The position numbers and the translations under genes were made by a program. The notes under the pieces were generated by a model. That model was not told the origin of the DNA and made no database searches. It saw only the letters and a list, made by a program, of their open reading frames with translations. A stretch of 64,000 bases of DNA from Bacillus bingmayongensis (GTDB lineage Bacteria; Bacillota; Bacilli; Bacillales; Bacillaceae_G): NCBI RefSeq assembly GCF_000299035.1, contig NZ_AKCS01000005.1, positions 62,001-126,000 on the forward strand. Reading direction: 5' to 3'. Shown in pieces: positions 17,836-26,651 of this stretch (positions are counted from its first letter, which is position 1; every line of letters begins with the position of its first letter).

Positions 17836-17965
17836 ATAGAAGGAACTGAAATTATCAGAGTATTCAGATTTTTATTGAGAAATAGCGGAATCTCCCTATC
17901 TAAATTTAATATCTGTTATTGTTTAAATTAAGCATAGTAAAATATAAATAGAAGAGGGGGATATT

Positions 17966-19057
17966 ATGTTTGTCCAAATAAAGGGAAATGAACAAGTTAC
18001 AAATCTTTTAAATCAATGGTATCACTTAATGATCCAGCAGCAAGTTGTTTCGGCAAGCCAAATAAAAAAAGAAATCGATAAAAAAATTAATGATATAGAA
18101 GAGTCAAATTTATTGCTGTATTATGCTCTTTTAGATTTCCGATATAAAGTTTTAACAGATATTTTAAATATAACTCCGACAAGTTTTGAAAAAATCGATT
18201 CATTAGAAATTCCAAAAGGTAATTCCTTATCTTATTATTATCATTTTTTCAAAGCAATTCATGCCACACTTCTTACAAATAACAATGAGGCTATGGAACA
18301 CTATGAAAAAGCTGAAGGATTATTAAAACTTATACCAGATGATTGTGAAAAAGCCGAATTTAACTATCGAATTTCTTCTTTTTATCTCCATACTTATCAG
18401 CCATTAGAAGCAATTAAACATGTAATGAAAGCAAAAGAATTTTTCACTAAAAAATCAGGATACGAGAATAATACAGCAGCTTGTGATAACATTCTAGGTG
18501 CAGCCTGTATCGATATTAAGCAATTTCCACAGGCGGAAGAAAGTTTTAATTCGGCTATAAACATTCTAAGTAAACAAAATGAAGAAACATTAATTTTAAA
18601 AGTACGAAGTAATTTAGGGTTATTATATGCGAGCCAAAATTTATCTACTTTAGCAATAAGACATTTATCCGAGGTTAATCATAAAATCCCTAATCAATTC
18701 AGAACTTTGTATCTAGAAGCTAAAGAACACTTTAAATTAGGTGAAACAAATATTGCTGAAGAAATTATTAAAAAAGGATTGGATATTTGTAATACAATAG
18801 ACAATGAGGAATATAAACATCATTTTGTAATTTTAGATGGGCTTAATAAAAATGTATCAGCCGAAAAACTTGAAGAAACAATTATTAAGGGAATTAATTA
18901 CTTTAATAAAGAACAACTTTTTAATTACACACAAGAATATGCAAGTATATTAGCAGTTAAGTTTTATGAAGAAGATAACCATTTCAAAGCAAGTAAATAT
19001 TTCTACCTTAGCCATGAAGCTAAAGGTAAAAAATTCGAAAAAGGAGCGTTAAAATAA
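17966..19057 (+). CDS. Rap-family tetratricopeptide regulator
   Basis: 363 residues: an N-terminal three-helix bundle (about 1-70) and a C-terminal array of TPR helices (for example 'AEFNYRISSFYLHTYQPLEAIKHVMKAKEFF', 'LKVRSNLGLLYASQNLSTLAIRHLSEV'). Rap proteins either dephosphorylate Spo0F~P or block response regulators such as ComA, and are inhibited by an imported Phr peptide. GAGGGGG precedes the ATG. The next gene encodes the peptide precursor and overlaps the stop codon (TAATG). The target cannot be read from sequence. Confidence 0.9.
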   Translation: MFVQIKGNEQVTNLLNQWYHLMIQQQVVSASQIKKEIDKKINDIEESNLLLYYALLDFRYKVLTDILNITPTSFEKIDSLEIPKGNSLSYYYHFFKAIHATLLTNNNEAMEHYEKAEGLLKLIPDDCEKAEFNYRISSFYLHTYQPLEAIKHVMKAKEFFTKKSGYENNTAACDNILGAACIDIKQFPQAEESFNSAINILSKQNEETLILKVRSNLGLLYASQNLSTLAIRHLSEVNHKIPNQFRTLYLEAKEHFKLGETNIAEEIIKKGLDICNTIDNEEYKHHFVILDGLNKNVSAEKLEETIIKGINYFNKEQLFNYTQEYASILAVKFYEEDNHFKASKYFYLSHEAKGKKFEKGALK

Positions 19058-19212
19058 TGAAAAAAATCACATCGATTATCACAGGTCTTGTGTTTACCTT
19101 CATTGTAACATGTGGATTGAATATTTCTTCAGAAACACATCAAGCAACTAAAGATATCTCATCTAAATCAAATACTCCTATTGTCCAGTACAGTCATGCA
19201 GAAACATGGTAA
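19057..19212 (+). CDS. Phr signalling peptide precursor
   Basis: 51-residue pre-peptide with a lysine start (MKKITS), a hydrophobic secretion segment (about 7-24) and a polar C-terminal part ending SKSNTPIVQYSHAETW. This is the Phr plan: export, cleavage, re-import of a 5-7-residue peptide by Opp, and binding to the cognate Rap. Its ATG overlaps the rap stop (TAATG), so translation is coupled. The mature peptide probably lies in the last 14 residues, but the exact cut is not predictable here. Confidence 0.85.
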   Translation: MKKITSIITGLVFTFIVTCGLNISSETHQATKDISSKSNTPIVQYSHAETW

Positions 19213-19261
19213 TAAAAAAGAGTGAAATAATTAAATAAACTTTTTAATAACATAATTAGAG

Positions 19262-19291
19262 CGCAAGGACTTGTATGTATGAATCCTTGCG
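19262..19291 (+). terminator. Terminator of the rap-phr operon
   Basis: CGCAAGGA / TCCTTGCG stem with T-rich tail. Confidence 0.75.
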
Positions 19292-19310
19292 TTTCTTATC
19301 TCTATGATCT

Positions 19311-19490
19311 TTATTTTATTAACCTGTCTATACAAACTATCCCATTGGAAAGATTTCCGTTCATTGTTGTATAGTCCACTTTCTCATATGCTAGCTGTTT
19401 AAAATCCTTCATCCATCCCTTTACTCGTTCTTCATGATGTTGACGCAAAATATCTCCATCTGGTAATTCAAATACACCGTATGTGTGTCA
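19311..19490 (-). pseudogene. C-terminal CDS remnant, perhaps a methyltransferase
   Basis: The minus frame reads VFELPDGDILRQHHEERV, then KGWMKDFKQLAYEKVDY and NGNLSNGIVCID before TAA at 19311-19313. It has coding character but no start and no upstream continuation. The pattern recalls C-terminal ends of class I SAM methyltransferases; that assignment is weak. Confidence 0.45.
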
Positions 19491-19633
19491 AGTTGTTGCT
19501 TCACTCAAAACAGCTCAAATGGAGCTACCGATTGAATACATAGAAATGCTAGGTTTTTCATTGTATATATATGGAAAAATAGTTTTTATATTAATAAGGG
19601 GAGAAGCATCCCTTTTCTACACCGCATCTTTCA

Positions 19634-20102
19634 TCATAACCAACCTTTTTCATCGGCAATACGAATAGCATGAAATCTTGATTCAGCTTCAAATTTTTGA
19701 ATGGCAGATGATAAATAATTTCTAACAGTTCCGTTTGTTACATTGAATACCGGCTGTATGTAATAGCTCACGAACGTGAGTAAATTCGTTTTCGATTGAT
19801 ATATATTTCATATCAGTAACAAGTTTACGCACTTGTTTTGATGCAAAGCGTGATGTATCTAGAATATCGTTTAATTCTCGTTTTGCTTGTGGTGGCTCCT
19901 TTTCTATTAATCTTATTGTCAGTTCACTTTTCACTTTAATCATTGTTAATGTTTGTCCGAGTGTATCGTGAAGGTCTCTCGCGATTCGGTGTCTTTCTTC
20001 TTCTTGAATATATCTTTCAATTTGAGAGTTTACGGCGTTTAGCTCTTTCTGTAAAGACTTTGCTTTTTCATGAATTTGGATGACAAATGGCTGTACAAGT
20101 TA
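19634..20102 (-). pseudogene. Fused remnant of a DesK-like kinase and DesR-like regulator
   Basis: Reading the minus strand: a HisKA_3 dimerisation/phosphoacceptor region (SLQKELNAVNSQIERYIQEE, then RHRIARDLHDTLGQTLTMI with the phospho-histidine) runs on to RELLHTAGIQ. It is then joined, after a frame change, to NVTNGTVRNYLSSAIQKFEA and RIADEKGWL, the C-terminal helix-turn-helix end of a NarL/DesR response regulator, ending at TGA 19634-19636. The kinase ATPase domain and the receiver domain are missing. One internal deletion across two adjacent genes explains this. Confidence 0.8.
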
Positions 20103-20315
20103 AAGAATAAAGGTAGAAGAAAAGAGAATTGTCAACAAAACTTTATCAACTATGTAATATTTCATAATTGATAGACAATTCAAATGATGTAGTTTACAGT
20201 ATCTTTAAGTTAATAAATGTGATAGAGAATTGGAGATCCACACTATATAACCTTCGCGAATTGCGTAGGTATATCTTTGTGAATCTTTTTTCTATTACAT
20301 AAAAAGGGGGTAAAA

Positions 20316-20330
20316 ATGAAAGCGTTTTAT
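20316..20330 (+). promoter_or_regulatory. cre-like site and 5-codon ORF before lipase
   Basis: ATGAAAGCGTTTTAT fits the cre consensus with one mismatch. The same bases begin a 5-codon ORF (MKAFY, stop) after a strong GGGGG box. Confidence 0.35.
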
Positions 20331-20363
20331 TAGAGGGGTAGAAAAAAGAAAAGGGGATGTAAA

Positions 20364-21605
20364 ATGAGAAGATTATTTTGGGGATTATTAATTTTATGTT
20401 TTATCGCTTCGAGTGTAATGCTGCCAATGCCAACGCACGCAGAGGAGGGAAAGAAGAATAACAATCCTATTATTTTAGTACATGGTTTTACGGGATGGGG
20501 AAGAGATGAATTGTTGGGTGTAAAGTATTGGGGTGGTGTACATGATATTCAAGAGAATTTAAAGAGGAATGGATACAATGTACATACCGCCGCCGTTGGG
20601 CCATTATCAAGTAACTGGGACCGTGCTTGTGAATTATATGCTGAAATTAATGGTGGAACAGTAGATTATGGAGCAGCACATGCGGAGAAACATGGACACG
20701 ATCGATATGGTAGAACATATACAGGGTCTGTTCAAAATTGGAATGAAACAAATAAGGTTCATTTAGTAGGACATAGCATGGGTGGTCAAACGATACGCGC
20801 GCTCGTTCAATTATTGAAAGAAGGAAATCAAGAGGAGAGGGAGTATGCAAAACAACATGCAGATGTGAAGATGTCTCCATTGTTCCATGGCGGAAAATCA
20901 TATGTTCATAGTGTAACGACATTGGCAACGCCTCATAACGGGACGACACTTGCAGATGGAAGTTTACTTCTGCCAGCCGTAAAGCAATTACTAGTTGCAA
21001 CTGCTGGAATTGGAGAAAATAACAATCTATCACTATACGACTTTAAATTGGATCAATGGGGAATTAAAAAGAAAGCCGGAGAGTCATTTCTTCAATATTC
21101 AAATCGTGTGTTAAATAGTTCCATTTGGAATGGGACGAAAGATATAAGTCAATGGGATTTAAGTACAGACGGAGCGAGAGAATTGAATGAATGGGTAAAA
21201 GCGCAACCAGACGTATATTATTTTTCTTACAGTGGACATGCAACACAAGCAACTCCTATAACAGGGCTTCACTTACCGCACATCACAATGAATAAAACGT
21301 TAATGGGGAATGCAATTTTCTTAGGATCATATGAAAGGTATGAACAAAATCAACCATTCATTGATTCATCTTGGTGGCAAAATGACGGTGTGGTAAATAC
21401 AAGTTCGATGGTAGGGCCATCAACTGATACAATCATAAATAATAATAGTGCACCAGAGATTGGAAAATGGAATCATATTGAGACAAAACAAAATTGGGAT
21501 CACCTTGATATGGTTGGACTAAGTGTTTCGGACTCATTAGGTTTTTCTGATATTAATACTTTTTACCGGACAATTGTTGAAAAGTTATCCAATTTACCAA
21601 AATAA
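20364..21605 (+). CDS. Secreted triacylglycerol lipase (family I.5-like)
   Basis: 413 residues with a signal peptide (about 1-26, cleavage near THA-EE). The start of the mature protein, NPIILVHGFTGWGRDE, carries the oxyanion-hole strand; the nucleophile elbow is GHSMGG (Ser138). The C-terminal part has DGVVNTSSM and WNHIETKQNWDHLDMVG, where the charge-relay aspartate and histidine of Geobacillus/Staphylococcus-type lipases lie. The extra domain with YGAAHAEKHGHDRYGRTY contains zinc-binding residues in the Geobacillus family. It is predicted to hydrolyse long-chain lipid esters outside the cell. GGGGATG precedes the ATG; a cre-like site lies upstream. Confidence 0.92.
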   Translation: MRRLFWGLLILCFIASSVMLPMPTHAEEGKKNNNPIILVHGFTGWGRDELLGVKYWGGVHDIQENLKRNGYNVHTAAVGPLSSNWDRACELYAEINGGTVDYGAAHAEKHGHDRYGRTYTGSVQNWNETNKVHLVGHSMGGQTIRALVQLLKEGNQEEREYAKQHADVKMSPLFHGGKSYVHSVTTLATPHNGTTLADGSLLLPAVKQLLVATAGIGENNNLSLYDFKLDQWGIKKKAGESFLQYSNRVLNSSIWNGTKDISQWDLSTDGARELNEWVKAQPDVYYFSYSGHATQATPITGLHLPHITMNKTLMGNAIFLGSYERYEQNQPFIDSSWWQNDGVVNTSSMVGPSTDTIINNNSAPEIGKWNHIETKQNWDHLDMVGLSVSDSLGFSDINTFYRTIVEKLSNLPK

Positions 21606-21634
21606 CTGAATTCATATTTATATTGAAAAGCAAG

Positions 21635-21665
21635 AACTCCCTCAAAGTATGGTGAGGGAGTTTTT
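21635..21665 (+). terminator. Lipase terminator
   Basis: AACTCCCTC / GAGGGAGTT stem followed by T residues. Confidence 0.85.
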
Positions 21666-21741
21666 ACTTCGTGAATTGTATCGTATCTTTGGAGTATAAT
21701 GGAGCTAACATTAAAATAGCATAGTAGTTTGAGGTGATGAT

Positions 21742-22767
21742 ATGAGAGTTAACGTGGTGATATCTGGATATGGAACTGTTGGTAAAGAGTTTGTGAGATT
21801 GGTATTGGAGAAATGTTCATATATAAAAGAGATGTACGGAATTGAACTTGTCATTACTGGAATTATTGGAAGTACAGTCAATCTTTATAATGACAAGGGC
21901 TTACATATTAAAGAACTATTAATTTATGGTACTGGTTCTTATGCATTAGAGAAATATATCAAACACTATCCACTTGATAAAACTGAAAAAATTCTTTTTG
22001 GTGATGTATTAATAGAATCTACACCAACAAATTTTCAAACTGGCGAGCCTGGAAGAACATACATTGAAACAGCGATTGAAAATCAAATGGATGTAGTAAC
22101 TATTTCGAAAGGGGCACTTGTTACCGCGTGGAAAGAAATAAAAGAAAAAGCAAAACTAGCAAACGTACGTATTCGTTATAGCGGGGCAACTGCAGCTGCA
22201 CTCCCTACTTTAGATATTGGACAATTTAGTTTAGCTGGATGTCAAATTGAAAGCATAGAAGGTATTTTAAATGGAACGACAAATTATATTCTTACAGAGA
22301 TGTATGAAAAAGATGTAACATTCCAGGAAGCATTACATCAAGCACAGCAAAAAGGAATAGCTGAAACAGCCCCGTCATTAGATGTAAGTGGAATGGATAG
22401 TGCTTGTAAACTATTATTATTGGCAAATAGTTTGTTGCGAGTAGAATGTTCATTGAATTGTATATCTATAAAAGGTATAGAGAGTGTTACGAAACAAGAT
22501 ATACTGAAAGCGAAAGAACAAGGTAAATCTCTAAAACTAATAGCAAAAGCATATAAAGATTATTCAGGAAATCTTAAACTTGAAGTCTGCCCGTGTGAAA
22601 TAGGGAAAGAACATTCGTTGGCTCATGTAAATGGAACGGAAAAAGGAATCACTTTTCATACTGATACGATGGGAAAAGTTACTTCAACCGGAGGAGCTTC
22701 GAGCCCAAGAGGAGCAGCGGCAGCGGCTTTAAAAGATTTGATTAATTTATATCGAACAGATATATGA
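21742..22767 (+). CDS. hom: Homoserine dehydrogenase (short form)
   Basis: NAD(P)H-dependent reduction of aspartate semialdehyde to homoserine, for threonine and methionine. 341 residues: N-terminal Rossmann motif SGYGTVGKEF (about 8-17), the family signature GILNGTTNYILTEM (about 174-187), and a catalytic-domain segment DVSGMDSACKLLLLAN. The C-terminal regulatory ACT domain of the usual 430-residue Gram-positive enzyme is absent, so threonine feedback is probably lacking. It stands alone, not with thrB/thrC. Confidence 0.88.
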   Translation: MRVNVVISGYGTVGKEFVRLVLEKCSYIKEMYGIELVITGIIGSTVNLYNDKGLHIKELLIYGTGSYALEKYIKHYPLDKTEKILFGDVLIESTPTNFQTGEPGRTYIETAIENQMDVVTISKGALVTAWKEIKEKAKLANVRIRYSGATAAALPTLDIGQFSLAGCQIESIEGILNGTTNYILTEMYEKDVTFQEALHQAQQKGIAETAPSLDVSGMDSACKLLLLANSLLRVECSLNCISIKGIESVTKQDILKAKEQGKSLKLIAKAYKDYSGNLKLEVCPCEIGKEHSLAHVNGTEKGITFHTDTMGKVTSTGGASSPRGAAAAALKDLINLYRTDI

Positions 22768-22835
22768 TGAAAAAGAAGAGCGGTTTTGAATTGACAAGAG
22801 GAACTAAGTAGCACGAATCATAGTAGAAATACGTA

Positions 22836-22864
22836 TTGACAAATAATTATTTTTGTGTTATAAT
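22836..22864 (+). promoter_or_regulatory. Consensus sigma-A promoter
   Basis: TTGACA (22836-22841), exactly 17 bases, TATAAT (22859-22864): a perfect consensus promoter about 90 bases upstream of the MBL hydrolase gene. Confidence 0.9.
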
Positions 22865-22954
22865 TAAATATTTTATGATTGACCTTATTTTCTCTAATGT
22901 GATACATTTTAGTAAGAATAATAACTACATTATGTATCGAGGAGGAAGTGTAAC

Positions 22955-23677
22955 ATGAAAATAGGAAATGGTCTAGCGGTTTTGAAATTAAAAATTCAAG
23001 GATTTGAATTAAATCCAACATTACTTTGGGATGAAAAAGAAGCTATATTGGTCGATACTGGTATGCCAGGACAATTGAAACAAATTCGTGATGTGATGAA
23101 TGATGTTGGCGTGCCTTTCGAACAATTACAAGCAGTCATTTTAACACATCAGGATATAGATCATATTGGGAGTCTTCCTGAAATACAACAAAAAGCAGAT
23201 CAACCTATTGAAGTGTACGCACATGAATTAGATAAGCCGTATATTGAAGGACAAGTGCATTTAATGAAAACAAATCCAAGTAAAATGAGTAAAGACCAAT
23301 GGGATGCACTTCCGGAAGTTATGCAATTTCTATATAAAAATCCACCTATAGCAAAAGTAAATCAAACATTAAAAGATGGACAAAGTTTACCCTTTTTCGG
23401 AGGTATTAAAGTAATTCATACACCAGGGCATACTCCGGGACATATTAGTTTATATAGTGAAAAACATAAATCATTAATTGCAGGTGACGCAATGGTATGT
23501 GTTGATGGAAACTTAAAAGGGCCCGTCCCGCAAACGACACCAGATATGGAAATAGCTACAGAATCGCTTAGAAGATTTTTAGAGTTTGATATTGAGACTG
23601 TAATTTGTTACCACGGTGGTGTTTGTAATTTAAATGTTAAAGAGCAGATTGAACAGTTAGTGGGAATAGATGAATAA
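22955..23677 (+). CDS. MBL-fold metallo-hydrolase
   Basis: 240-residue metallo-beta-lactamase-fold hydrolase. The metal motif reads THQDIDHIG (H-x-D-x-D-H instead of the usual H-x-H-x-D-H), followed by HTPGHTPGH and the strand AGDAM with a bridging aspartate. The substrate is unknown; glyoxalase-II-like and lactonase-like enzymes share the fold. Cytoplasmic. GAGGAGG precedes the ATG. tenA begins 65 bases downstream, possibly on the same transcript. Confidence 0.85.
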   Translation: MKIGNGLAVLKLKIQGFELNPTLLWDEKEAILVDTGMPGQLKQIRDVMNDVGVPFEQLQAVILTHQDIDHIGSLPEIQQKADQPIEVYAHELDKPYIEGQVHLMKTNPSKMSKDQWDALPEVMQFLYKNPPIAKVNQTLKDGQSLPFFGGIKVIHTPGHTPGHISLYSEKHKSLIAGDAMVCVDGNLKGPVPQTTPDMEIATESLRRFLEFDIETVICYHGGVCNLNVKEQIEQLVGIDE

Positions 23678-23742
23678 TATTTTATAAAAAATACAGATTG
23701 TAACTATTATTTGTAATTTATATATTTATTGGGGGTCTTATA

Positions 23743-24432
23743 ATGTCATTTTCACAGTTATTACGCAAAGAAGTTAATCCAATTTGGGAGGCAAGCTTTA
23801 ACCATCCGTTTGTCACAAAACTAGGAGATGGAACGCTAGATTTAGCTAGTTTCCGCTATTATGTACTGCAAGATTCATATTATTTAAGTCATTTCGCAAG
23901 AATCCAAACGTTAGGGGCGGCAAAAGCTACTGAATTAGAAACGACAGCTCGCATGGCGCATCATGCACAAAATACATACCAAGCTGAATTATCGTTACAT
24001 GAGAATTTTGCAAAAAAATTAGGAATTACTGAAGATGAAAAAGAATCATTCGTTCCTGCACCGACGGCTTATGCGTATACATCACATATGTATCGCGCTG
24101 CCTATGAAGGACATTTAGGGGATATTATTGCAGTGATTTTACCTTGCTATTGGCTTTATTATGAAATTGGTGAACGTTTGAAAGAATGTCAACCTGAAGA
24201 ACCAATTTACCAAGAGTGGATTTCCGCATACGGCTCTGACTGGTTCCGTACTTTAGTAGAAGAGCAAATTGCACGATTAGATGCAATTGCTGAAACAGTA
24301 ACAGAAGCTGATCGTAAGCGTATGAAACAACATTTTGTAATTAGCAGCCAGTATGAATATTCATTTTGGGAGATGGCTTACACATTAGAAAAGTGGCCAG
24401 TGGAAGAAAAGGGAGAAGGTGTAAGTCTGTAA
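23743..24432 (+). CDS. tenA: Thiaminase II / aminopyrimidine aminohydrolase TenA
   Basis: 229-residue all-helical enzyme that releases HMP from aminopyrimidine breakdown products of thiamine. The active-site cysteine lies in LPCYWLYYEIGERL, and the segment 'FRYYVLQDSYYLSHFAR' near residue 45 is diagnostic. GGGGGTC precedes the ATG. I see no thi-box (TPP riboswitch) in the short upstream gap or before the MBL gene, so this copy seems outside direct thiamine control. A terminator follows. Confidence 0.93.
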   Translation: MSFSQLLRKEVNPIWEASFNHPFVTKLGDGTLDLASFRYYVLQDSYYLSHFARIQTLGAAKATELETTARMAHHAQNTYQAELSLHENFAKKLGITEDEKESFVPAPTAYAYTSHMYRAAYEGHLGDIIAVILPCYWLYYEIGERLKECQPEEPIYQEWISAYGSDWFRTLVEEQIARLDAIAETVTEADRKRMKQHFVISSQYEYSFWEMAYTLEKWPVEEKGEGVSL

Positions 24433-24851
24433 GGAAAAGATATTACTCACATTGCAAAAGTAACTGTGGATTACAAAAAATGGCTAACTTAGTTTAGTCA
24501 TTTTTTTGTGTACAAAAATATTCTACGTTTTAGAAAAATTAAATTCAGTAATTAGTTGCGGACATATTATAAAAAAATTACACAATAAAAAGAGGGAGAG
24601 TATGATTTTTATTGAAGATTCTTAGGAGGGAAATAGCTGTAAAGAAAATTGTTACTCTCTATTCATCTTGCAATAATTGGAATATCGATTGATATACTTC
24701 AAATTTAGCAAATCATTCACTTTTTCTCGAAAGCTTTCTTAGGGATAAGAAGTTAATTAAAGGAAATAATCAACAAACGTATTTTTAGAAAATGTATCTA
24801 CCTAGGTTGTACGATAGTTATAAAAATTTAATATTGGAGGAATCGAAAAAT
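24433..24851. other. Intergenic region with terminator and a doubtful ORF trace
   Basis: Terminator at 24473-24509. Further on, GGAGGGAAATAGCT is followed by GTA and a frame reading KKIVTLYSSCNNW that stops after about 16 codons. It recalls the start of an Spx/ArsC-like protein but has no start codon and no CxxC; not annotated as a gene. Confidence 0.4.
24473..24509 (+). terminator. tenA terminator
   Basis: ACAAAAAATGGCTAA pairs with TTAGTCATTTTTTTGT, with one wobble pair and one unpaired T. Confidence 0.7.
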
Positions 24852-26399
24852 ATGAGGACGAGAAAACGAATAGGGAATAAATTATTACTTGTAAGTACAA
24901 TTTTTGCGATAAGCATTCCGACTGTTATATATGCGGAAGAAACAACTACACATACGAAATTCTCCATCGCACCTGGTTTGAATGAGATGAAAAATACAGA
25001 TGAACTGAAAACAAGTTTTTATCCTGATTTATTTATGAATTCGTATAATAATCCATTATTCAGCCAGCAATTAACCTCAATGTTAAAAGAAACAAACACA
25101 AATATTAAGGAAGTAGAAAATACCAGCGATGAAACCCCTTTTATATCTACTACTCTTAAATTTATTCGTGATATGAATACTGAAAATTATAAATCTGCAT
25201 TTGATTTAACTTCTCGATCTTTGCAAAAGGTAATATCTGAAAAATGGTTGGAAAACTATTGGAAGGGACTCCCGCTACAATTACAAGCAGGTCATTTTAT
25301 TGGAATCGGGGAAGTGAAACAAAAAGAAACAAATTCCGTTCATACAAATGTAGAAATCGGATTAATTTTTGAACAATTCACTGTGCCTTTACTAATTAAA
25401 TTGAATCCATCTGGAAAAATAGATGATTTTCAACTTAGCATGTCGTTTAGTTCTGTTGCAGAACGCCCATCATATAGTAAGCCTGAATCATTTGTTGAAA
25501 AAGAAGTAGTAGTTGGAAGTGGCGCGTTTCCATTACCAGGAACATTGTCTGTTCCGAAGGGGGCTGGACCTTTTCCAGTGGTTATTCTTGTTCAAGGATC
25601 TGGAGCCAGTGATAAGGATGAAACTGCTTTTGCATTAAAACCGTTTCGTGATCTAGCTGAAGGTCTTGCTTCAAAAGGAATTGCTGTCCTTCGTTATAAT
25701 AAACGAACGTACGAACATACCTTAAAAACACAATTAAGCCCTTTTTACACAGTTGATAAAGAGACAACAGATGATGCCCTCCTTGCGACTCGTTTTCTGC
25801 AAAATCAACCAGGGATAGACAAGAATCAAATTTATATTCTCGGCCATAGCCAAGGTGGAATGATGGTCCCGCAAATGATTGAAAAAGATCAAAACAAAAA
25901 CATTGCTGGGGCAATTGTGATGGGAGGGCCAGCTCGCACGATCCAAGATGTTGTTTTAGATCAATTTGATTACTTGTTTTCTATTGGAGGAATGAAACCT
26001 GAAGAATATAAGTTTTACAAATCGCAATTTGAATTATTAAATGATCCTAATTTCTCTAGCCAGAATCCTCCAAAAGATTTTTATTTAGGCTCACCAGTAT
26101 TTTGGGATTCTATCCGTAAAATTAAAGCAGCAGAAATGTCCAGGGAACAAAAGACACCGCTTTTTATTATTCAAGGAGAAAGGGACTATCAAGTTCAATC
26201 CAAAATTGAAATCCCCCTTTGGAAAGAACAACTTAAAAATCGTGATAATATAGATTATCGACTTTATCCAAAGTTAAATCACTTCTTTACAGAAGGGGAT
26301 GGGGAATTGAGTAAACCAGAAGAATATAATAGACCTGCCAATATTCCTGAATATGTTATAAATGATATTGCTACTTGGGTGCAAGGAAGATCGAAATAA
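24852..26399 (+). CDS. Secreted alpha/beta hydrolase with N-terminal DUF3887-like domain
   Basis: 515 residues from ATG 24852, selected because TTGGAGGA ends 10 bases before it; an upstream in-frame ATG (24792) lacks a binding site. There is a signal peptide (about 1-29, ending IYAEE). An N-terminal NTF2-like/DUF3887-type domain (about 75-190) is followed by an alpha/beta hydrolase domain with nucleophile LGHSQGGM and C-terminal histidine in KLNHFFTEG. Predicted exported esterase or peptidase-like enzyme; substrate unknown. Confidence 0.82.
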   Translation: MRTRKRIGNKLLLVSTIFAISIPTVIYAEETTTHTKFSIAPGLNEMKNTDELKTSFYPDLFMNSYNNPLFSQQLTSMLKETNTNIKEVENTSDETPFISTTLKFIRDMNTENYKSAFDLTSRSLQKVISEKWLENYWKGLPLQLQAGHFIGIGEVKQKETNSVHTNVEIGLIFEQFTVPLLIKLNPSGKIDDFQLSMSFSSVAERPSYSKPESFVEKEVVVGSGAFPLPGTLSVPKGAGPFPVVILVQGSGASDKDETAFALKPFRDLAEGLASKGIAVLRYNKRTYEHTLKTQLSPFYTVDKETTDDALLATRFLQNQPGIDKNQIYILGHSQGGMMVPQMIEKDQNKNIAGAIVMGGPARTIQDVVLDQFDYLFSIGGMKPEEYKFYKSQFELLNDPNFSSQNPPKDFYLGSPVFWDSIRKIKAAEMSREQKTPLFIIQGERDYQVQSKIEIPLWKEQLKNRDNIDYRLYPKLNHFFTEGDGELSKPEEYNRPANIPEYVINDIATWVQGRSK

Positions 26400-26459
26400 A
26401 AAATAGGAACAGTATCATTTAATAACGATTTTCTACATTTAAGATAAAATCATTTTTTT

Positions 26460-26488
26460 TTGAAAAACACATATAATCATAGTATGAT
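26460..26488 (+). promoter_or_regulatory. Promoter of the mph leader transcript
   Basis: TTGAAA (26460-26465), 17 bases, TATGAT (26483-26488). Transcription would start near 26495, just before the leader ORF. Confidence 0.75.
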
Positions 26489-26522
26489 GTAAGCAACTAT
26501 AAAGAACGGAGGGATTTACCTA

Positions 26523-26564
26523 ATGGCATTTTCCAGATTCCGAATGGATACTTTGAGCTGCTAA
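26523..26564 (+). CDS. Leader peptide MAFSRFRMDTLSC (candidate macrolide sensor)
   Basis: 13 codons with a strong binding site (GGAGGG, 26508-26513). Codons 5-7 encode Arg-Phe-Arg, which fits the +X+ (Arg/Lys-X-Arg/Lys) pattern known to cause macrolide-dependent ribosome stalling, as in the Arg-Leu-Arg of the ErmD leader. It sits between a good promoter and a terminator, upstream of a macrolide phosphotransferase gene. The role is inferred from motif and context. Confidence 0.6.
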   Translation: MAFSRFRMDTLSC

Positions 26565-26651
26565 TTGAATAGTGCTACAAAGGCTCTGCCTGTGCGCAGG
26601 GTAATCGGAATTGGTCTGCCTAATTTAAGGTAAACCCTATTTGGGTGACGT

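Larger units (their letters stand above)
19213..20363. other. Gene graveyard between phr and lipase
   Basis: No intact gene. It holds the rap-phr terminator, a C-terminal remnant at 19311-19490 and a collapsed DesK/DesR two-component locus (19634-20102), followed by about 260 bases that include the lipase promoter region. Confidence 0.7.

Noticed and set aside
19483-19668. 61-codon plus-strand ORF
   Set aside because: Lies over the minus-strand remnants, no binding site, no protein-like composition.
24642-24790. Possible Spx/ArsC-like start (KKIVTLYSS) after GGAGGG
   Set aside because: No start codon, no CxxC, early stop; similarity limited to nine residues.
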